Positions 17,556 through 27,755 of a DNA stretch of 51,884 nucleotides are shown one piece after another. Both the position numbers and the translations under genes were made by a program. How positions within the stretch are numbered: position 1 is the stretch's first letter; each line of letters begins with the position of its first letter. The DNA lies in contig JAJFJF010000030.1 in the NCBI GenBank assembly GCA_021774255.1, positions 1-51,884 on the forward strand. The letters are read 5' to 3'. Below the pieces are notes generated by a model. It saw only the letters and a program-made list of their open reading frames with translations, made no database searches and was not told where the DNA came from. The DNA comes from Gammaproteobacteria bacterium. GTDB lineage: Bacteria; Pseudomonadota; Gammaproteobacteria; JAJFJF01.

Positions 17556-19258
17556 AAAAATTCATGCTGTGAAGGTTGGCAGATGATATTAGTTTGCAAA
17601 AAAACATTGATCGGCGTGCATTGGCTTAAAAAATGATGCAATACCAAGCCAAATAAATGAATATCTTGCAGTGATTGATAGTGAGATTCAGAAACCGTTA
17701 CGCTTAATGCCAAACCAGAAAAAAACTGGCCATGAATAAATCGGGTTATTTTCTTGGCCGAAGTGTGTTCAATGCCTGCAATACGATTATCGTTTTGTGA
17801 TACACGAGCCCATTGATAGGTAGAAAGTGTCTGCTTCAAGCCTTCTAACGCTATCAATGTATTAAAATTAAGCGACAATTGTGATAACAATGCCCAGTGA
17901 AAATCTTGCTGCGCAGGTGGCGAATAATACGGCGTTGGCCGCGTTAAGTTTGTCACACTGAATCTATTTTTTTGATGCGGCAATAATTGGCCAATATCGC
18001 CAGCATGGAGATAACGATGAGGAAAGCTGGCATTACTGAGCGTAAGCTCAGCAAATAATGCTGTTTTCCCTGATAAAGGCTTGCCTGCAATTGACAAAAT
18101 AGCCTGCTCGCGGCCATTGGGGTACTTGCGGTGCGAAACAGCATAGTAATGGGCCCCCTTATTATTTTCAGGTGGGCAAACACGGCCCACCGGTCTTACT
18201 GTAAAATCAATCTCTTCCCCTTGGCGCCCACGCCCAATAACACGATCAACGGTATGGAGCGCTAAACCTTCAGCGTCACCTGCTTGCAGCAACAAGGGGT
18301 ATTCTGCTTGTTGGGGATCAGCCAATATTGTCGCACTGCTATCCGTGAATAAATTGACTCCTGGCACACAGTGCAAGCAAAACATCTCTTTCTGCAAACG
18401 ATAGCCTTCAGGCAGTGCGGTTGACAATATAATTTCAAGACTCAATTTTTGACAAGCAGGCGGCAAGGTCAGTTTATCCAATCCTTGAATTTCAATAAAA
18501 TGGTATTTCTCCTGAAAACAAAAATAATCCAGCAGTAAATGGAAATGTGCTTGGGCGGGTCGCGCGGGGAGCAATAAAGAAGAGCTGTGCAAGTTTCCCG
18601 GGGCAATAGTGAGTTGATCGCGCAAATATTGCTGATCGCCTTCTGAGGTAGGCAGCAGCACAGCAAGTGAATGCAGTTTCTGGGTGAAAGCCCAATGTAA
18701 AAACAGTGCAACCTTTTGATCAGCATCTAAATAAATCGGCAAATTGGCCAATGCAAGCTCGGAAGGCACCGCCCCTTTTTTGAGTGCAAGATCCAAACGC
18801 AAGCATGTCCTATCATGTTGATCAGCACACACCTCTAACCCCGTGATCGCCATAGGATTAAGCATGATTGCTTGTGTGGTACGAAAGCGACAGGCAAGCG
18901 CTGGCTCTCCCACGGCTGCACTGGTCACGCAAGTGCCTTTTTCAACGAGCAGCGGACGTGATTGGCAAGGCGTAAATTGCAAAATCGTTGCCGCTGGAAA
19001 AGGGGCCACCAGCTGTGGCCAGTAACGCTGGAGTAAATCTTGTGTTAATTCAGGCAAATCCGCATCCATACGTTGCTCAATTTGCCCTGTTAAAAAAGCC
19101 ACACCTTCCAGTAAGCGATCAATATCAGGATCATGCCCCAGGGAGTGGCGCCTGCTCAGCCGTTTTGCTTGCTCAGGGTGCTTCTGGGTAAAATCATCAA
19201 AATACTCGCGTAGCTTTCGCAACTCAGCATTGAAATAATCCGTTGCGTTTTTTGTCAT
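17519..19258 (-). CDS. tssF: T6SS baseplate protein TssF
   Basis: 579 residues, normal length for TssF. It starts with the family pattern: FNAELRKLREYFDDF, then the HPEQAKRLS and DPDIDRLLEGVAFLTG motifs, all within the first 60 residues. TssF is the main wedge component linking the sheath end to the membrane complex. The ATGA overlap with tssE and the 37-bp overlap with tssG place it in the minus-strand T6SS operon. Confidence 0.94.
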   Translation of the reverse strand: MTKNATDYFNAELRKLREYFDDFTQKHPEQAKRLSRRHSLGHDPDIDRLLEGVAFLTGQIEQRMDADLPELTQDLLQRYWPQLVAPFPAATILQFTPCQSRPLLVEKGTCVTSAAVGEPALACRFRTTQAIMLNPMAITGLEVCADQHDRTCLRLDLALKKGAVPSELALANLPIYLDADQKVALFLHWAFTQKLHSLAVLLPTSEGDQQYLRDQLTIAPGNLHSSSLLLPARPAQAHFHLLLDYFCFQEKYHFIEIQGLDKLTLPPACQKLSLEIILSTALPEGYRLQKEMFCLHCVPGVNLFTDSSATILADPQQAEYPLLLQAGDAEGLALHTVDRVIGRGRQGEEIDFTVRPVGRVCPPENNKGAHYYAVSHRKYPNGREQAILSIAGKPLSGKTALFAELTLSNASFPHRYLHAGDIGQLLPHQKNRFSVTNLTRPTPYYSPPAQQDFHWALLSQLSLNFNTLIALEGLKQTLSTYQWARVSQNDNRIAGIEHTSAKKITRFIHGQFFSGLALSVTVSESHYQSLQDIHLFGLVLHHFLSQCTPINVFLQTNIICQPSQHEFLWPATLNPQAVL

Positions 19259-19692
19259 AAGGACACTCTATCTACTTGACTGATGTCAACCTTGCCCGCC
19301 GCTTGAAAGTACAATACACAGCGAATGCATTGCTCGTCTTGTAAGGTTGCCGTAATATGAAGGGCCAATACCGTATTAGGATCAGTAGAAGGCTTTATTT
19401 CAAGGTGTATAAAATTCAAACGAGGCTCATAGCAGCGCAACAATCTAGCAACTGCTTTTTGTATACGAATAGCACCTTCTAAACGACCTTGTTTATCACG
19501 ATACAATGCTTGATAGAGCGCATTCACGTCCTGGAGGCCATACTCTGGCAAATGGCTTAATGCCCCCCTGCGCGTATTCAACAAGCAACTAAGATGATGC
19601 TGTATACCAATCAACAATGTTTGTTTATCTTGCTGGATCTCACTTTTTTGATTAACCGGTGAGCACAGATCATCGAGTAAAGAAAACATCAT
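19255..19692 (-). CDS. tssE: T6SS baseplate protein TssE (gp25-like)
   Basis: 145 residues with the gp25/lysozyme-like baseplate signature: LLNTRRGALSHLPEYGLQDVN followed by a helix and RLLRCYEPRL. TssE starts sheath polymerisation on the baseplate and has no lysozyme activity. Its ATG shares one base with the hcp stop (TAATG), with AAGGAG just upstream; a second ATG immediately after is equally well placed. Confidence 0.93.
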   Translation of the reverse strand: MMFSLLDDLCSPVNQKSEIQQDKQTLLIGIQHHLSCLLNTRRGALSHLPEYGLQDVNALYQALYRDKQGRLEGAIRIQKAVARLLRCYEPRLNFIHLEIKPSTDPNTVLALHITATLQDEQCIRCVLYFQAAGKVDISQVDRVSL

Positions 19693-20210
19693 TAACTCCT
19701 TTTATCCCAGGCATCTGTATGTGAATACTTTCCATTGTCAAAATCCCACGTAATTTTGCCATACCGGAAAGCCACTTCTTCTAGGTGAGGCTGTCTGGCA
19801 GCAATATCATCTTTAAAAACATTGGCAGTAGCTGACTTGACTGACACAACCTTCACATCTTCCAGCAACAAACTATAAAATCGTTTTTCTTCACCATCAT
19901 TATCGTGCCGGTAATAATCTAATTTGACTAATTGCAATAAGGTATTTTTTCCTCCACACACATACTTGTACAAAGCAGGTGTTGACGGATCAATGCGCTT
20001 GGTCACACTCACACAACCATGCTCGCGACTGCTATCACTTTGCTTGATATTGCTGCGCGCTTGCAAACGACCTGTGCGGTACTCTGGCAGTGCCACTTCA
20101 TGCTGCAAGGCACGCACCTCAATTGTATTTTCCAACCCTTGAATATCCACATCGCCTTTCACTTGCGCACCATTTGGTCCAGTGAGTGTCATATAAATTG
20201 CTGTCGCCAT
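19692..20210 (-). CDS. hcp: T6SS inner-tube protein Hcp (TssD)
   Basis: 172 residues, typical for Hcp. It opens MATAIYMTLTGPNGAQVKGDV and contains the S-x-R-EHGCVSVTKRIDPSTP segment, the usual H-x-P-x-x-x-TK-x-x-D-x-x-S type motif in variant form, and a late EEVAFRYGKITW strand. Hcp hexamers stack into the secreted tube and can carry small effectors in the lumen. A strong AGGAG site precedes the ATG, in keeping with high expression. It lies between tssC and tssE in the operon. Confidence 0.95.
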   Translation of the reverse strand: MATAIYMTLTGPNGAQVKGDVDIQGLENTIEVRALQHEVALPEYRTGRLQARSNIKQSDSSREHGCVSVTKRIDPSTPALYKYVCGGKNTLLQLVKLDYYRHDNDGEEKRFYSLLLEDVKVVSVKSATANVFKDDIAARQPHLEEVAFRYGKITWDFDNGKYSHTDAWDKRS

Positions 20211-20235
20211 TATGTTCTCCTGTTATTGCTTGTTG

Positions 20236-21786
20236 TTAGAAACTTTCACCTGGTAGCTCTCCCACTAATGACAGCGTGACATCCACACCTTCTACTTGAA
20301 AATGTGGCACTACCTGTAAATTTACTCGGTAATAGCCCGGGTTATCTGCAATTTCAGTCACATCAACCCGCGCATCACGCAGTGGCCGCTCTGACATCAG
20401 TTGCGGTGAGGGATCATCCATTTTCGTGACCAGGCTTTCCAGCCAACCATTGAGCTCTGTTTCAAGCTGTTTACGATTTTTAGTCGAGCCAATGGCTTCG
20501 CGCTGCAACACTTTTAGATAATGCGCTAAACGCGAGGTGAGCATAATATAGGGGATCCGCGTATTAATGCGGCTATTCGCCGTGGCTTCATGGGTGCTGA
20601 ATTTTCGTGGCGCTTGCGCTGAGTTGGCTGAAAAGAAACAAGCAAAGGTACTATTTTTGTAGTAACTTAATGGAATAAACCCTGCATTTGCAAAATCCAA
20701 TTCACGCGTTTCCGGGATCAATACTTCTACCGGGATCTTGGTTTGCAACCCCTTCCCCACGTCATAATGATGTAATGGCAGTTTTTCTACCCTGCCCCCT
20801 GATTCCGACCCACGAATATTCACTGTCCAGCCATATTGCTTGAAGCTTTCCGCCATATTTGCGGCTAAGGCAAAGGTGGCATTGCCCCATAAATAAGCCT
20901 GGGCAGTGGCCCCAGCCACTTTTTCATTATAATGAAACGCCTTAACGGGGTTATCCGTACCATAAGGCAAACGCAATAAAAACTGTGGCAAGGCCAAGCC
21001 AATATAACGTGCATTTTCTTGCGCACGGAAATCACGCCACCGTGCAAAATGGGCATTCTCCATGTAATTTTCTAAGTCATAGATGCGCACCACCTCATCC
21101 ATATTACTTTTATTAAAAAACGGCGCGCTCACTGAAGCAAAAAATGGACAATGTGCAGCAGCGGACACTTTGGCTATTTTCTCTAAAAGATTGATATCTG
21201 AAGCACTGCTGTCAAACACATAATCTGAAATAACGGCAGCAATCGGTTCACCGCCCGGCGTGTCGTATTCCTGAAGATAAATTTGCTTATAAAGGCTTGA
21301 CTGGCTTATTTCGGTGACTTCTTCAAAATCTTCTTGTAATTCATGTTTATCAACATCTAACAATTCCAATTTGATATTAGCAGTGAAATCAATCTTTTCA
21401 ACCAACGCGTGTAAACCACGCCAACTAGACTCCATTGCTTGAAATTGCGACTCATGCAACACTGCATCCAGCTGTAAACTGATCTTCTCATCAATTTTTG
21501 CAATAAAACCATCGAGCAGTGTGCGGTCAATTCGTTGACACGCCTCGGCATGTTCCATTAGCAGTTCAGTAAATACTTGTAAACCAGCTGTCAATCGCGA
21601 TTCAACTTTTGCACTTACCAGCGTGTTAGCATCACTGAATGATTCAACCGCGACAGGGCTTTTAAGTGGCACTATTTCTGCCACTTGGCATAATTGATGA
21701 TAAATTGACTCTGCCGAATCATAAGCAGACGAAACGGTTGCAACACGTTTAGCGTTAACAGGATTGGATGAATGAAGATATCCCAT
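20236..21786 (-). CDS. tssC: T6SS sheath large subunit TssC (VipB)
   Basis: 516 residues from the ATG at 21786, which has AAGAGGG seven bases upstream; a TTG eight codons earlier overlaps tssB but lacks such support. Family landmarks include the FQAMESSWRGLHALVEKIDF segment, GEPIAAVISDYVFD, and the late MLTSRLAHYLKVLQRE motif before the C-terminal sheath handshake region. TssC and TssB form the contractile sheath around Hcp. It follows tssB by 20 bp and precedes hcp by 25 bp. Confidence 0.97.
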   Translation of the reverse strand: MGYLHSSNPVNAKRVATVSSAYDSAESIYHQLCQVAEIVPLKSPVAVESFSDANTLVSAKVESRLTAGLQVFTELLMEHAEACQRIDRTLLDGFIAKIDEKISLQLDAVLHESQFQAMESSWRGLHALVEKIDFTANIKLELLDVDKHELQEDFEEVTEISQSSLYKQIYLQEYDTPGGEPIAAVISDYVFDSSASDINLLEKIAKVSAAAHCPFFASVSAPFFNKSNMDEVVRIYDLENYMENAHFARWRDFRAQENARYIGLALPQFLLRLPYGTDNPVKAFHYNEKVAGATAQAYLWGNATFALAANMAESFKQYGWTVNIRGSESGGRVEKLPLHHYDVGKGLQTKIPVEVLIPETRELDFANAGFIPLSYYKNSTFACFFSANSAQAPRKFSTHEATANSRINTRIPYIMLTSRLAHYLKVLQREAIGSTKNRKQLETELNGWLESLVTKMDDPSPQLMSERPLRDARVDVTEIADNPGYYRVNLQVVPHFQVEGVDVTLSLVGELPGESF

Positions 21787-21806
21787 TAAAAAACCCTCTT
21801 GATAAA

Positions 21807-22301
21807 TCAAGCACTCACACTCAGCGCTTTTAGTTCTTTTGAAAATTGATTGAGATCCGTTTTATCGCAAATAATGTTATCCAGCGCACGACGCAAGCTG
21901 TGGTTATCGAGTAAATTAGATTTCAAATCTCGAAGCAAATGCCGCATCGCCAGCAAATATTTTAATTCCGGTATCTTGTTGACAATTTTCTCCGGGCTAA
22001 AGTCTTTCATATTAGAAAAACACATATTAATACTCATTTCTGACCCATCATTTTTAATGAGATTAGGGGCCACGATATTCAAGGTAGGTAAGACATTAGA
22101 CATGACTTGATTAAAGTTATTTTTATTAATATTGATACGCTCACGTTGAGAGAGTGATGAATTAGCCGCGCCTTGACTAAAATTGCCTACCATTAATAAT
22201 TTTAAAGGCAGTTCTTTTTGTTGTTTTGCACCGCCTGTTTCTAAGTCTAGGGTAATATTCACCCTCGCTTTTGGGATCTCTCGTTGATAGCACGCCGCCA
22301 T
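21807..22301 (-). CDS. tssB: T6SS sheath small subunit TssB (VipA)
   Basis: 164 residues, standard for TssB, with the conserved RVNITLDLETGGAKQQKELPLKLLMVGNFS-type opening (about residues 12-42) and the later helix KYLLAMRHLLRDLKSNL. It pairs with TssC in the sheath. AAGGAG precedes the ATG. It starts 26 bp after tssM. In ClpV-dependent systems the recycling ATPase acts on the sheath, so the lack of a clpV gene here is notable. Confidence 0.96.
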   Translation of the reverse strand: MAACYQREIPKARVNITLDLETGGAKQQKELPLKLLMVGNFSQGAANSSLSQRERININKNNFNQVMSNVLPTLNIVAPNLIKNDGSEMSINMCFSNMKDFSPEKIVNKIPELKYLLAMRHLLRDLKSNLLDNHSLRRALDNIICDKTDLNQFSKELKALSVSA

Positions 22302-22327
22302 ATTTTTCTCCTTTTCATTAAATTTTT

Positions 22328-25300
22328 CTACACAATCAATTCAGGCAATTGAAATTCACTCCAAAACAAGTTTTCCGCTGGGGAGTTATCCTGCATGCGG
22401 AAATGGGCTTTAACTGTCGCAGTATTTGACCCTGCTCCGCGCAGGTGCCATACCGCCTCAAGAAAATCATCTGACGCCTTGCCCACTTCTCCCCCTGATA
22501 ACTGTGCCGCGCGCATCAATCGGATCGGTGCCCAAGGACCTTGTTCGCAACGTTCAAGAGGCGGGTGTTCACCCGTCAATGTGGCAAAGATGCACATGGA
22601 TGCAGAAAGATCATCATATCGCCAAGTAAAAGCTTGCCAAGCTTGCGGACCATTGTAGTAACGATACACTTCATCACTCACAACAAATTTGATCTCACGT
22701 AACCCCGTTGTAGGGAAAAGATAGAGTTCAAAAGCGAGGCTGGGGATCTCATCATCTAGGGAAAACAGTTTATGGCTAATGGCGTTAGCGTAAGGTAAAG
22801 CCTTCAGTAATGCTGCTGAGAGTGGCAGCCCACTGCCAAGCCAGGTTTTTACTCTCCAAGTTTCCTCATGGCCTTCAATCACATCCGCTAATTCTTCATT
22901 TACAAATTGCCAAAATTTCCCTGTCTCCGGTTGAAAAAATGCCGCAGCCTTCTCTGGGCTTGCGTCATCTCGCGCCAAAAAGGGCTGAAAGGGAAAGTGG
23001 TTTTTGAGATAATTATCATATTCAGCATACACCTTCTCTTGCCATCTCTGATTTAAAGCAGGAGCAGCTTCATTGAGAATAAGGTGCCAAACTCTTTTGA
23101 TAGGCTCAATCAAAAGAGGGGTCAAAATATCCGTGAGATCATCACGCAAACCTTGAAGGAAAAAATCAGCTTCTGAAGCGCTTTGATAAAGCCCTGCTTC
23201 CTGCTTTTCGCCAGCTAAAGTCTCTCGCACTAATGTTAATGCCCCTTTGCTCAGGTTTTTGCTAAGTGCTAGAGACTGTAATTCTGGTTGAATAGCCAAT
23301 AAACGCGACAATGGACTCGCAATGAGAGGCGCGTCTGACCCTTTTACCGGTAGAATTAAACGCCGCAAGTCCCCTGACAAGCTGGCAAACTCTGGCACCA
23401 CAGCTGCATTCACGCTCCCCCCGGAATGAGAGCCCTCTGGTTCTGTTAAGGAAAGCTGTCTATCAAGCAGTTCAATTAATTGCCAAATCGTCCCTTGAGC
23501 CCCTAAAAAGGCAGGCAATTGCTTTGCCGCCTCGTTCATGGATGTAAATGGCTTAAACACTAATTTTGAAAGTGCATGCGACCAGGTACTCAAATAATCT
23601 GTAAAATAAAATTCACGCATGTCACGGATCAACTGATCGACAGAGACATCGCTATCACTCTCACTTCTCTCGCTTGCTTGCCTTGTCTCTAAACCAGTGT
23701 ATAAAACATGCGCAAACACCGGATCGTACAAGACCCAATCATCACGCTGCGCATCAAGCGCCAGTTGCTCAATGGCAGGATGCACATATTCCTCCCAGCC
23801 ACGTTGCGTATAAATTTCCAGAAAAGTGCGCTCTTCCCAAGGGGCAACTAAATCCTCTGCGTCCATGAGTTCACGTATTGATGTATCGCCCCAAGCAGGA
23901 CGGCTTTGCAACACCATACGCTGATATAGCGTGTTAGCTTCTACGGTAACATGTAGCTGACGACGCGCTTCGCGAACAATTGCATCGGAGTACGCGAGCA
24001 AGGTCGAGAGTAAATTCATGCCCCTTTCTGCTTTTAAATAATCAAGATAGAAAAAAGCAAGGTCACCCAGCGTTTTTCTGGTTAAACGTGTGTCAGGATA
24101 GGCACGTGACCCGTATTTAAACAGGCGTGTTTTCCAAAACTCTATTAGCATATTGCCTACAAAGTTGAGTTCCACGTGCTCAGAAAATTCAAGCATTAAG
24201 CAGGCTTTCAGTGTGTCATAATACTGGCCTCTCATGAGTGCTTGCTCAGCTTGGCTTGCGCGAGGCCATCGTCGATTGTAACTGTCCAGTTCATCATATA
24301 GCGATAATGCACTCTCTTTGAAAAACCTTTCTTCTAAGATCCTAATTAAAAAGGGATGCAGCGCTGCCAGCTGTTGATCTGTATGATGAAAACCTAAACG
24401 CGTCTGCCAAGTAGCTTGCTCTTCCATCTCCTGCAGCTGTTGATAATGTTGAAATACCTCATCAATACTGAGCACAATAGCAAGATCATCCGGATAAAAT
24501 GGCGCAGCCGCTTCTGCAAGACGGGTAAGGCTGGTTTGCGCCGCTTTTAAGCTTGAAACCTGCAGTGAAAAAGCAAGCTGAAATAACGCAATGGCAGCAA
24601 AAGCAACCGCTGCTGCAACAGCCATACGCATTGCGTTCGCATAAGGGACAAGATGAGCCGTATTTTTTTCAGCCGCTATCTCATCAAATAGCCGTTGATT
24701 TGATTGCTGCAAGGCACTTGTAAAATAGAGACTGCGCAAGTTGATTTTTTGATGCCCATAAAACTTTAAAAGCGTTTTGATGAAAAAATTTACCTTATGG
24801 GTGATGGATGCAAAATGCTCTGGGAAGCGATAGGCTGCATGTTTATCAAAAAGATCTGTTTGTTGTGATACTTTCTCAACACGACAAGCTTGTAACGCTT
24901 TGAGCTCTCTGCTTAATTGCGTCTCTATCTGAGCAAGGGTCAGTGGCGCTTTGTCTAGCGCAGATATTTTCCAAGATGGTGCTTGTGGCGCATCATGAGA
25001 GGTAGAGAAAAAATGATGATACCCAGGCAATTCATCACATTTTGAGAAAACAAGATAAATTGGAACAGACTGCTTTAGCGCTTGAAAAACCTCTGCCAAG
25101 CGTCGAGATAATTGTTGTGCTTCTGCTCGCAATGCATCTTCAGACGCCCCACACCATTTCCCCGCATCCAACACCACGATGATGCCGGCACAGGGGAAGC
25201 GGCGCTTTCTCTTCCTAAGGGATTTTAATAGCACAAGCCATTGCGCATGCGAGTCTCTTTCAGAGAAATAACGGCCAGCCGTATCGAGGAACATGGTGTA

Positions 25301-25597
25301 TTCAGCTGGCAAGCATTCAATATTCTCTGTCGCGCTCAACGCATCAGCCAAACCCACACTGTGCAATAAGCTTGTTTTGCCTGAGTGTGACGCTCCTAGC
25401 ATCAAATACCAGCTTGGCTTTCCACTTTGATGCGGAAGGCTATTTCGCTTTTCATGCTTTAACACGCTGAAACCTGATTTTAATTTTGTATCTACTTGCT
25501 TATTCTGCGCGTCTTGACCCTTTTCCATTTCTTCTGAAGCATTTTGGCCAGAAAAAGGAAGGCGTAGTTTTCGCAAGATATTACTTATCACATGCAT
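22328..25597 (-). CDS. tssM: T6SS membrane-complex protein TssM (IcmF-type)
   Basis: 1089 residues. An NTPase-like domain starts almost at once: Walker A GASHSGKT (68-75), Walker B-like MFLDTAGRY (102-110) and FSKCDE (184-189). A single membrane helix lies at about 323-343, followed by the large periplasmic part that meets TssJ. Usual TssM proteins have two additional N-terminal membrane helices before the NTPase domain; none is seen here. The ATG at 25597 has AGGAG touching it, whereas the GTG at 25591 has the same site 6 bases away, so the true start may be the GTG. TssM bridges inner membrane and TssJ. The gene follows tssL by 12 bp. Confidence 0.94.
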   Translation of the reverse strand: MHVISNILRKLRLPFSGQNASEEMEKGQDAQNKQVDTKLKSGFSVLKHEKRNSLPHQSGKPSWYLMLGASHSGKTSLLHSVGLADALSATENIECLPAEYTMFLDTAGRYFSERDSHAQWLVLLKSLRKRKRRFPCAGIIVVLDAGKWCGASEDALRAEAQQLSRRLAEVFQALKQSVPIYLVFSKCDELPGYHHFFSTSHDAPQAPSWKISALDKAPLTLAQIETQLSRELKALQACRVEKVSQQTDLFDKHAAYRFPEHFASITHKVNFFIKTLLKFYGHQKINLRSLYFTSALQQSNQRLFDEIAAEKNTAHLVPYANAMRMAVAAAVAFAAIALFQLAFSLQVSSLKAAQTSLTRLAEAAAPFYPDDLAIVLSIDEVFQHYQQLQEMEEQATWQTRLGFHHTDQQLAALHPFLIRILEERFFKESALSLYDELDSYNRRWPRASQAEQALMRGQYYDTLKACLMLEFSEHVELNFVGNMLIEFWKTRLFKYGSRAYPDTRLTRKTLGDLAFFYLDYLKAERGMNLLSTLLAYSDAIVREARRQLHVTVEANTLYQRMVLQSRPAWGDTSIRELMDAEDLVAPWEERTFLEIYTQRGWEEYVHPAIEQLALDAQRDDWVLYDPVFAHVLYTGLETRQASERSESDSDVSVDQLIRDMREFYFTDYLSTWSHALSKLVFKPFTSMNEAAKQLPAFLGAQGTIWQLIELLDRQLSLTEPEGSHSGGSVNAAVVPEFASLSGDLRRLILPVKGSDAPLIASPLSRLLAIQPELQSLALSKNLSKGALTLVRETLAGEKQEAGLYQSASEADFFLQGLRDDLTDILTPLLIEPIKRVWHLILNEAAPALNQRWQEKVYAEYDNYLKNHFPFQPFLARDDASPEKAAAFFQPETGKFWQFVNEELADVIEGHEETWRVKTWLGSGLPLSAALLKALPYANAISHKLFSLDDEIPSLAFELYLFPTTGLREIKFVVSDEVYRYYNGPQAWQAFTWRYDDLSASMCIFATLTGEHPPLERCEQGPWAPIRLMRAAQLSGGEVGKASDDFLEAVWHLRGAGSNTATVKAHFRMQDNSPAENLFWSEFQLPELIV

Positions 25598-25609
25598 CTC
25601 CTGCTTTAT

Positions 25610-26368
25610 CTAATACCAATTTTCATTAGGAGGATAAGCCAGCTCATCATTTTCTGGCCGACCAAACGATCTTTCCACTGATGACATCAGCTGGTCTGTC
25701 TTCTTAAAAGCCCGATTCATTTCCCATTTAAATGCAGACAGGTAGCTTAAATAAATCAAGAAAATTAACCCTAATAGGATGAGACTTAGGCGTTTAACTG
25801 AAATTACTTTTTTAGGAGCAGTGGCAGCTTCAGTAGACTCTCTGTCTTTTCTCAGAAAAACATCAGCAGTATTGCCTCTGAAATGTTGGATCTGCTTGAA
25901 TAAATCTTCTTTCAAAAGAGAGAGCTGATCCAAACCACGGATCTTATACACACCTTCAAATCCAAATTGGAGACAGATATAAAACAATTCAACGATATTG
26001 ATATTTTTAATAAGATCTTGACGCAACTCAGCCAAACGAGAAAAAAATTGTTCACCGGCCGAATGCTCCCCAAAAAACAACGTTTGCAATGGCGCCACCT
26101 GCCACTGGCGTCTGCCCTCCCAAGTTGAATTCAATACGCGCTCGTCTATATAAGCCGATAAAGCAAATTGACAGTTTCCAATATCTTGTTTATCAAGCCC
26201 CAGTTTTTGTAAGTTTTCCCCCAAAGATTCAAAACCGCGCTCAATCAAAATACGGTAATTTTTATTGCTTTTGCATTCATCACCTTGATTAAGCGTATAA
26301 ACTTCATAGCTTAAATAAAACAAATGACTACAATAAATAAGAATAGGGTTTTCAGCAATATCACTCAT
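25610..26368 (-). CDS. tssL: T6SS membrane-complex protein TssL (DotU-type)
   Basis: 252 residues: a cytoplasmic helical DotU domain with SAYIDERVLNSTW (about 71-83), the conserved AxxDExxL-x-x-x-W pattern, and GFEGVYKI near 137-144, then one C-terminal membrane helix (about 194-213) and a short periplasmic tail. There is no OmpA-like peptidoglycan-binding extension, so cell-wall anchoring would need another protein. It overlaps tssK by 4 bases and has AAAGGAAA before its ATG. Confidence 0.95.
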   Translation of the reverse strand: MSDIAENPILIYCSHLFYLSYEVYTLNQGDECKSNKNYRILIERGFESLGENLQKLGLDKQDIGNCQFALSAYIDERVLNSTWEGRRQWQVAPLQTLFFGEHSAGEQFFSRLAELRQDLIKNINIVELFYICLQFGFEGVYKIRGLDQLSLLKEDLFKQIQHFRGNTADVFLRKDRESTEAATAPKKVISVKRLSLILLGLIFLIYLSYLSAFKWEMNRAFKKTDQLMSSVERSFGRPENDELAYPPNENWY

Positions 26369-27720
26369 TTGTTTTCCTTTAAGATTTCTAATGGGATCAG
26401 TTCAAATTTAGCCGAGTCAAATAGGCTAGGCACAAATAAGCTGATATTTCTTGCTTCATGAATACTTTTCCAAAATTCGTTTTTTTTATTAATCTGAAAA
26501 TATTCATAACCGTCTTTTTTAACTATCTGATTGGGGAAATTAACAATAGGCACAACATTAACACCTGGTAATGCCGCTGCAATAATGGCAGGCATATCTT
26601 CAACTGAGCCTAACTTTACTTGCTTTGAAAATTTATCTGCCCACCTCAAATCACTTGACGCATACTGCACCGCTAAAAATAATGGTTTTTCTAAATGAGA
26701 TGAGTCAATTTCTTTTAATTGATATTCTGTCTCACTCACTTTATCAAAATGCAAAATAAGCGTTTCCTCAGAGACGGCCCCCTCTATCAGAAAACTTAAA
26801 AGATGCGAAAGAGACATAAACGTTTCCCCTAAATTCTCATGGTGATAGTCAGGAAGTGGCGCAAGATCCTTCGAGTAACATAAGGCTCGCAAATCACTTA
26901 TTAACGAAATTAAAACACGATAAAGTTCAACAGGGTGATAGGCCTTTGCCTGCTGATGAATATGCTGTAAGTCGGGCAGCACACGGTGCAACGCTTGATA
27001 GCAGAGTGCCTCTTGGAGTGCTTTCCGGCCGAAACTTATTTGATGCGTATTTAGGCCTAACCCTTTTTCACTCATCATATTTAATTTAACTTGAAGAGTG
27101 GCAACCATCTTCGCCAATTGTTCAATAAGAAAGGATGAGGCCTGGACACAAACGAGTGGCGGGATATCTTCTGCAACCATTTTATAACCAGCACTCCCAG
27201 CGTTTTTTAATGTAGCAAGGCGCAGAGCAATTTTATCTCCCTGTATGCCTTTATGATTTTTTATTGACGCCCGCATCTCACCCAGCATAATTTCTCGCGA
27301 ACGCATGGGATCATGCTTATCTTCCACCTTAACCGATTGCACGTACCAACACGTTTCGCCTTGCGGTTCTGGATAACCCGATAGCGGCGTCGCCTTATCA
27401 TTGCTGGGAATAGTGAGATATAAAGTTTCCATTTCACCTGCCCCGACCTCCATCAAATAAGGCGGACACTGCCACTCCCAACGACGATGAAAATTAATAT
27501 AACGCCCATTGGGCAAAATAGCTTGGCAATGTTTAATAACAAAACGCCCTGTTTTCAATTGGGCCTCATCAATTGCCAAATCAATCAGCCCTACTTTCAG
27601 CGGAAAGCAATCCCGCATCTGTTCTTTTAAGTAAGTTTCATAGTAACGATCCCACTGCTGAAAATGCTGCTGTGACAACAAAATACCTTCAGACCAAATG
27701 ACTTTACTAAAATCTGACAT
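26365..27720 (-). CDS. tssK: T6SS baseplate-membrane connector TssK
   Basis: 451 residues, normal TssK length. The opening KVIWSEGILLSQQHFQQWDRYYE is the diagnostic family motif (WxEGxFLxPQHFQ). TssK trimers link the TssEFG baseplate to TssL/TssM. It is second in the operon, 35 bp after tssJ, and overlaps tssL by 4 bases. No strong ribosome binding site precedes the ATG in this AT-rich spacer. Confidence 0.96.
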   Translation of the reverse strand: MSDFSKVIWSEGILLSQQHFQQWDRYYETYLKEQMRDCFPLKVGLIDLAIDEAQLKTGRFVIKHCQAILPNGRYINFHRRWEWQCPPYLMEVGAGEMETLYLTIPSNDKATPLSGYPEPQGETCWYVQSVKVEDKHDPMRSREIMLGEMRASIKNHKGIQGDKIALRLATLKNAGSAGYKMVAEDIPPLVCVQASSFLIEQLAKMVATLQVKLNMMSEKGLGLNTHQISFGRKALQEALCYQALHRVLPDLQHIHQQAKAYHPVELYRVLISLISDLRALCYSKDLAPLPDYHHENLGETFMSLSHLLSFLIEGAVSEETLILHFDKVSETEYQLKEIDSSHLEKPLFLAVQYASSDLRWADKFSKQVKLGSVEDMPAIIAAALPGVNVVPIVNFPNQIVKKDGYEYFQINKKNEFWKSIHEARNISLFVPSLFDSAKFELIPLEILKENK

Positions 27721-27755
27721 AAAAAATTTTATTACTTAGTTGTCAAGAAAAATAC

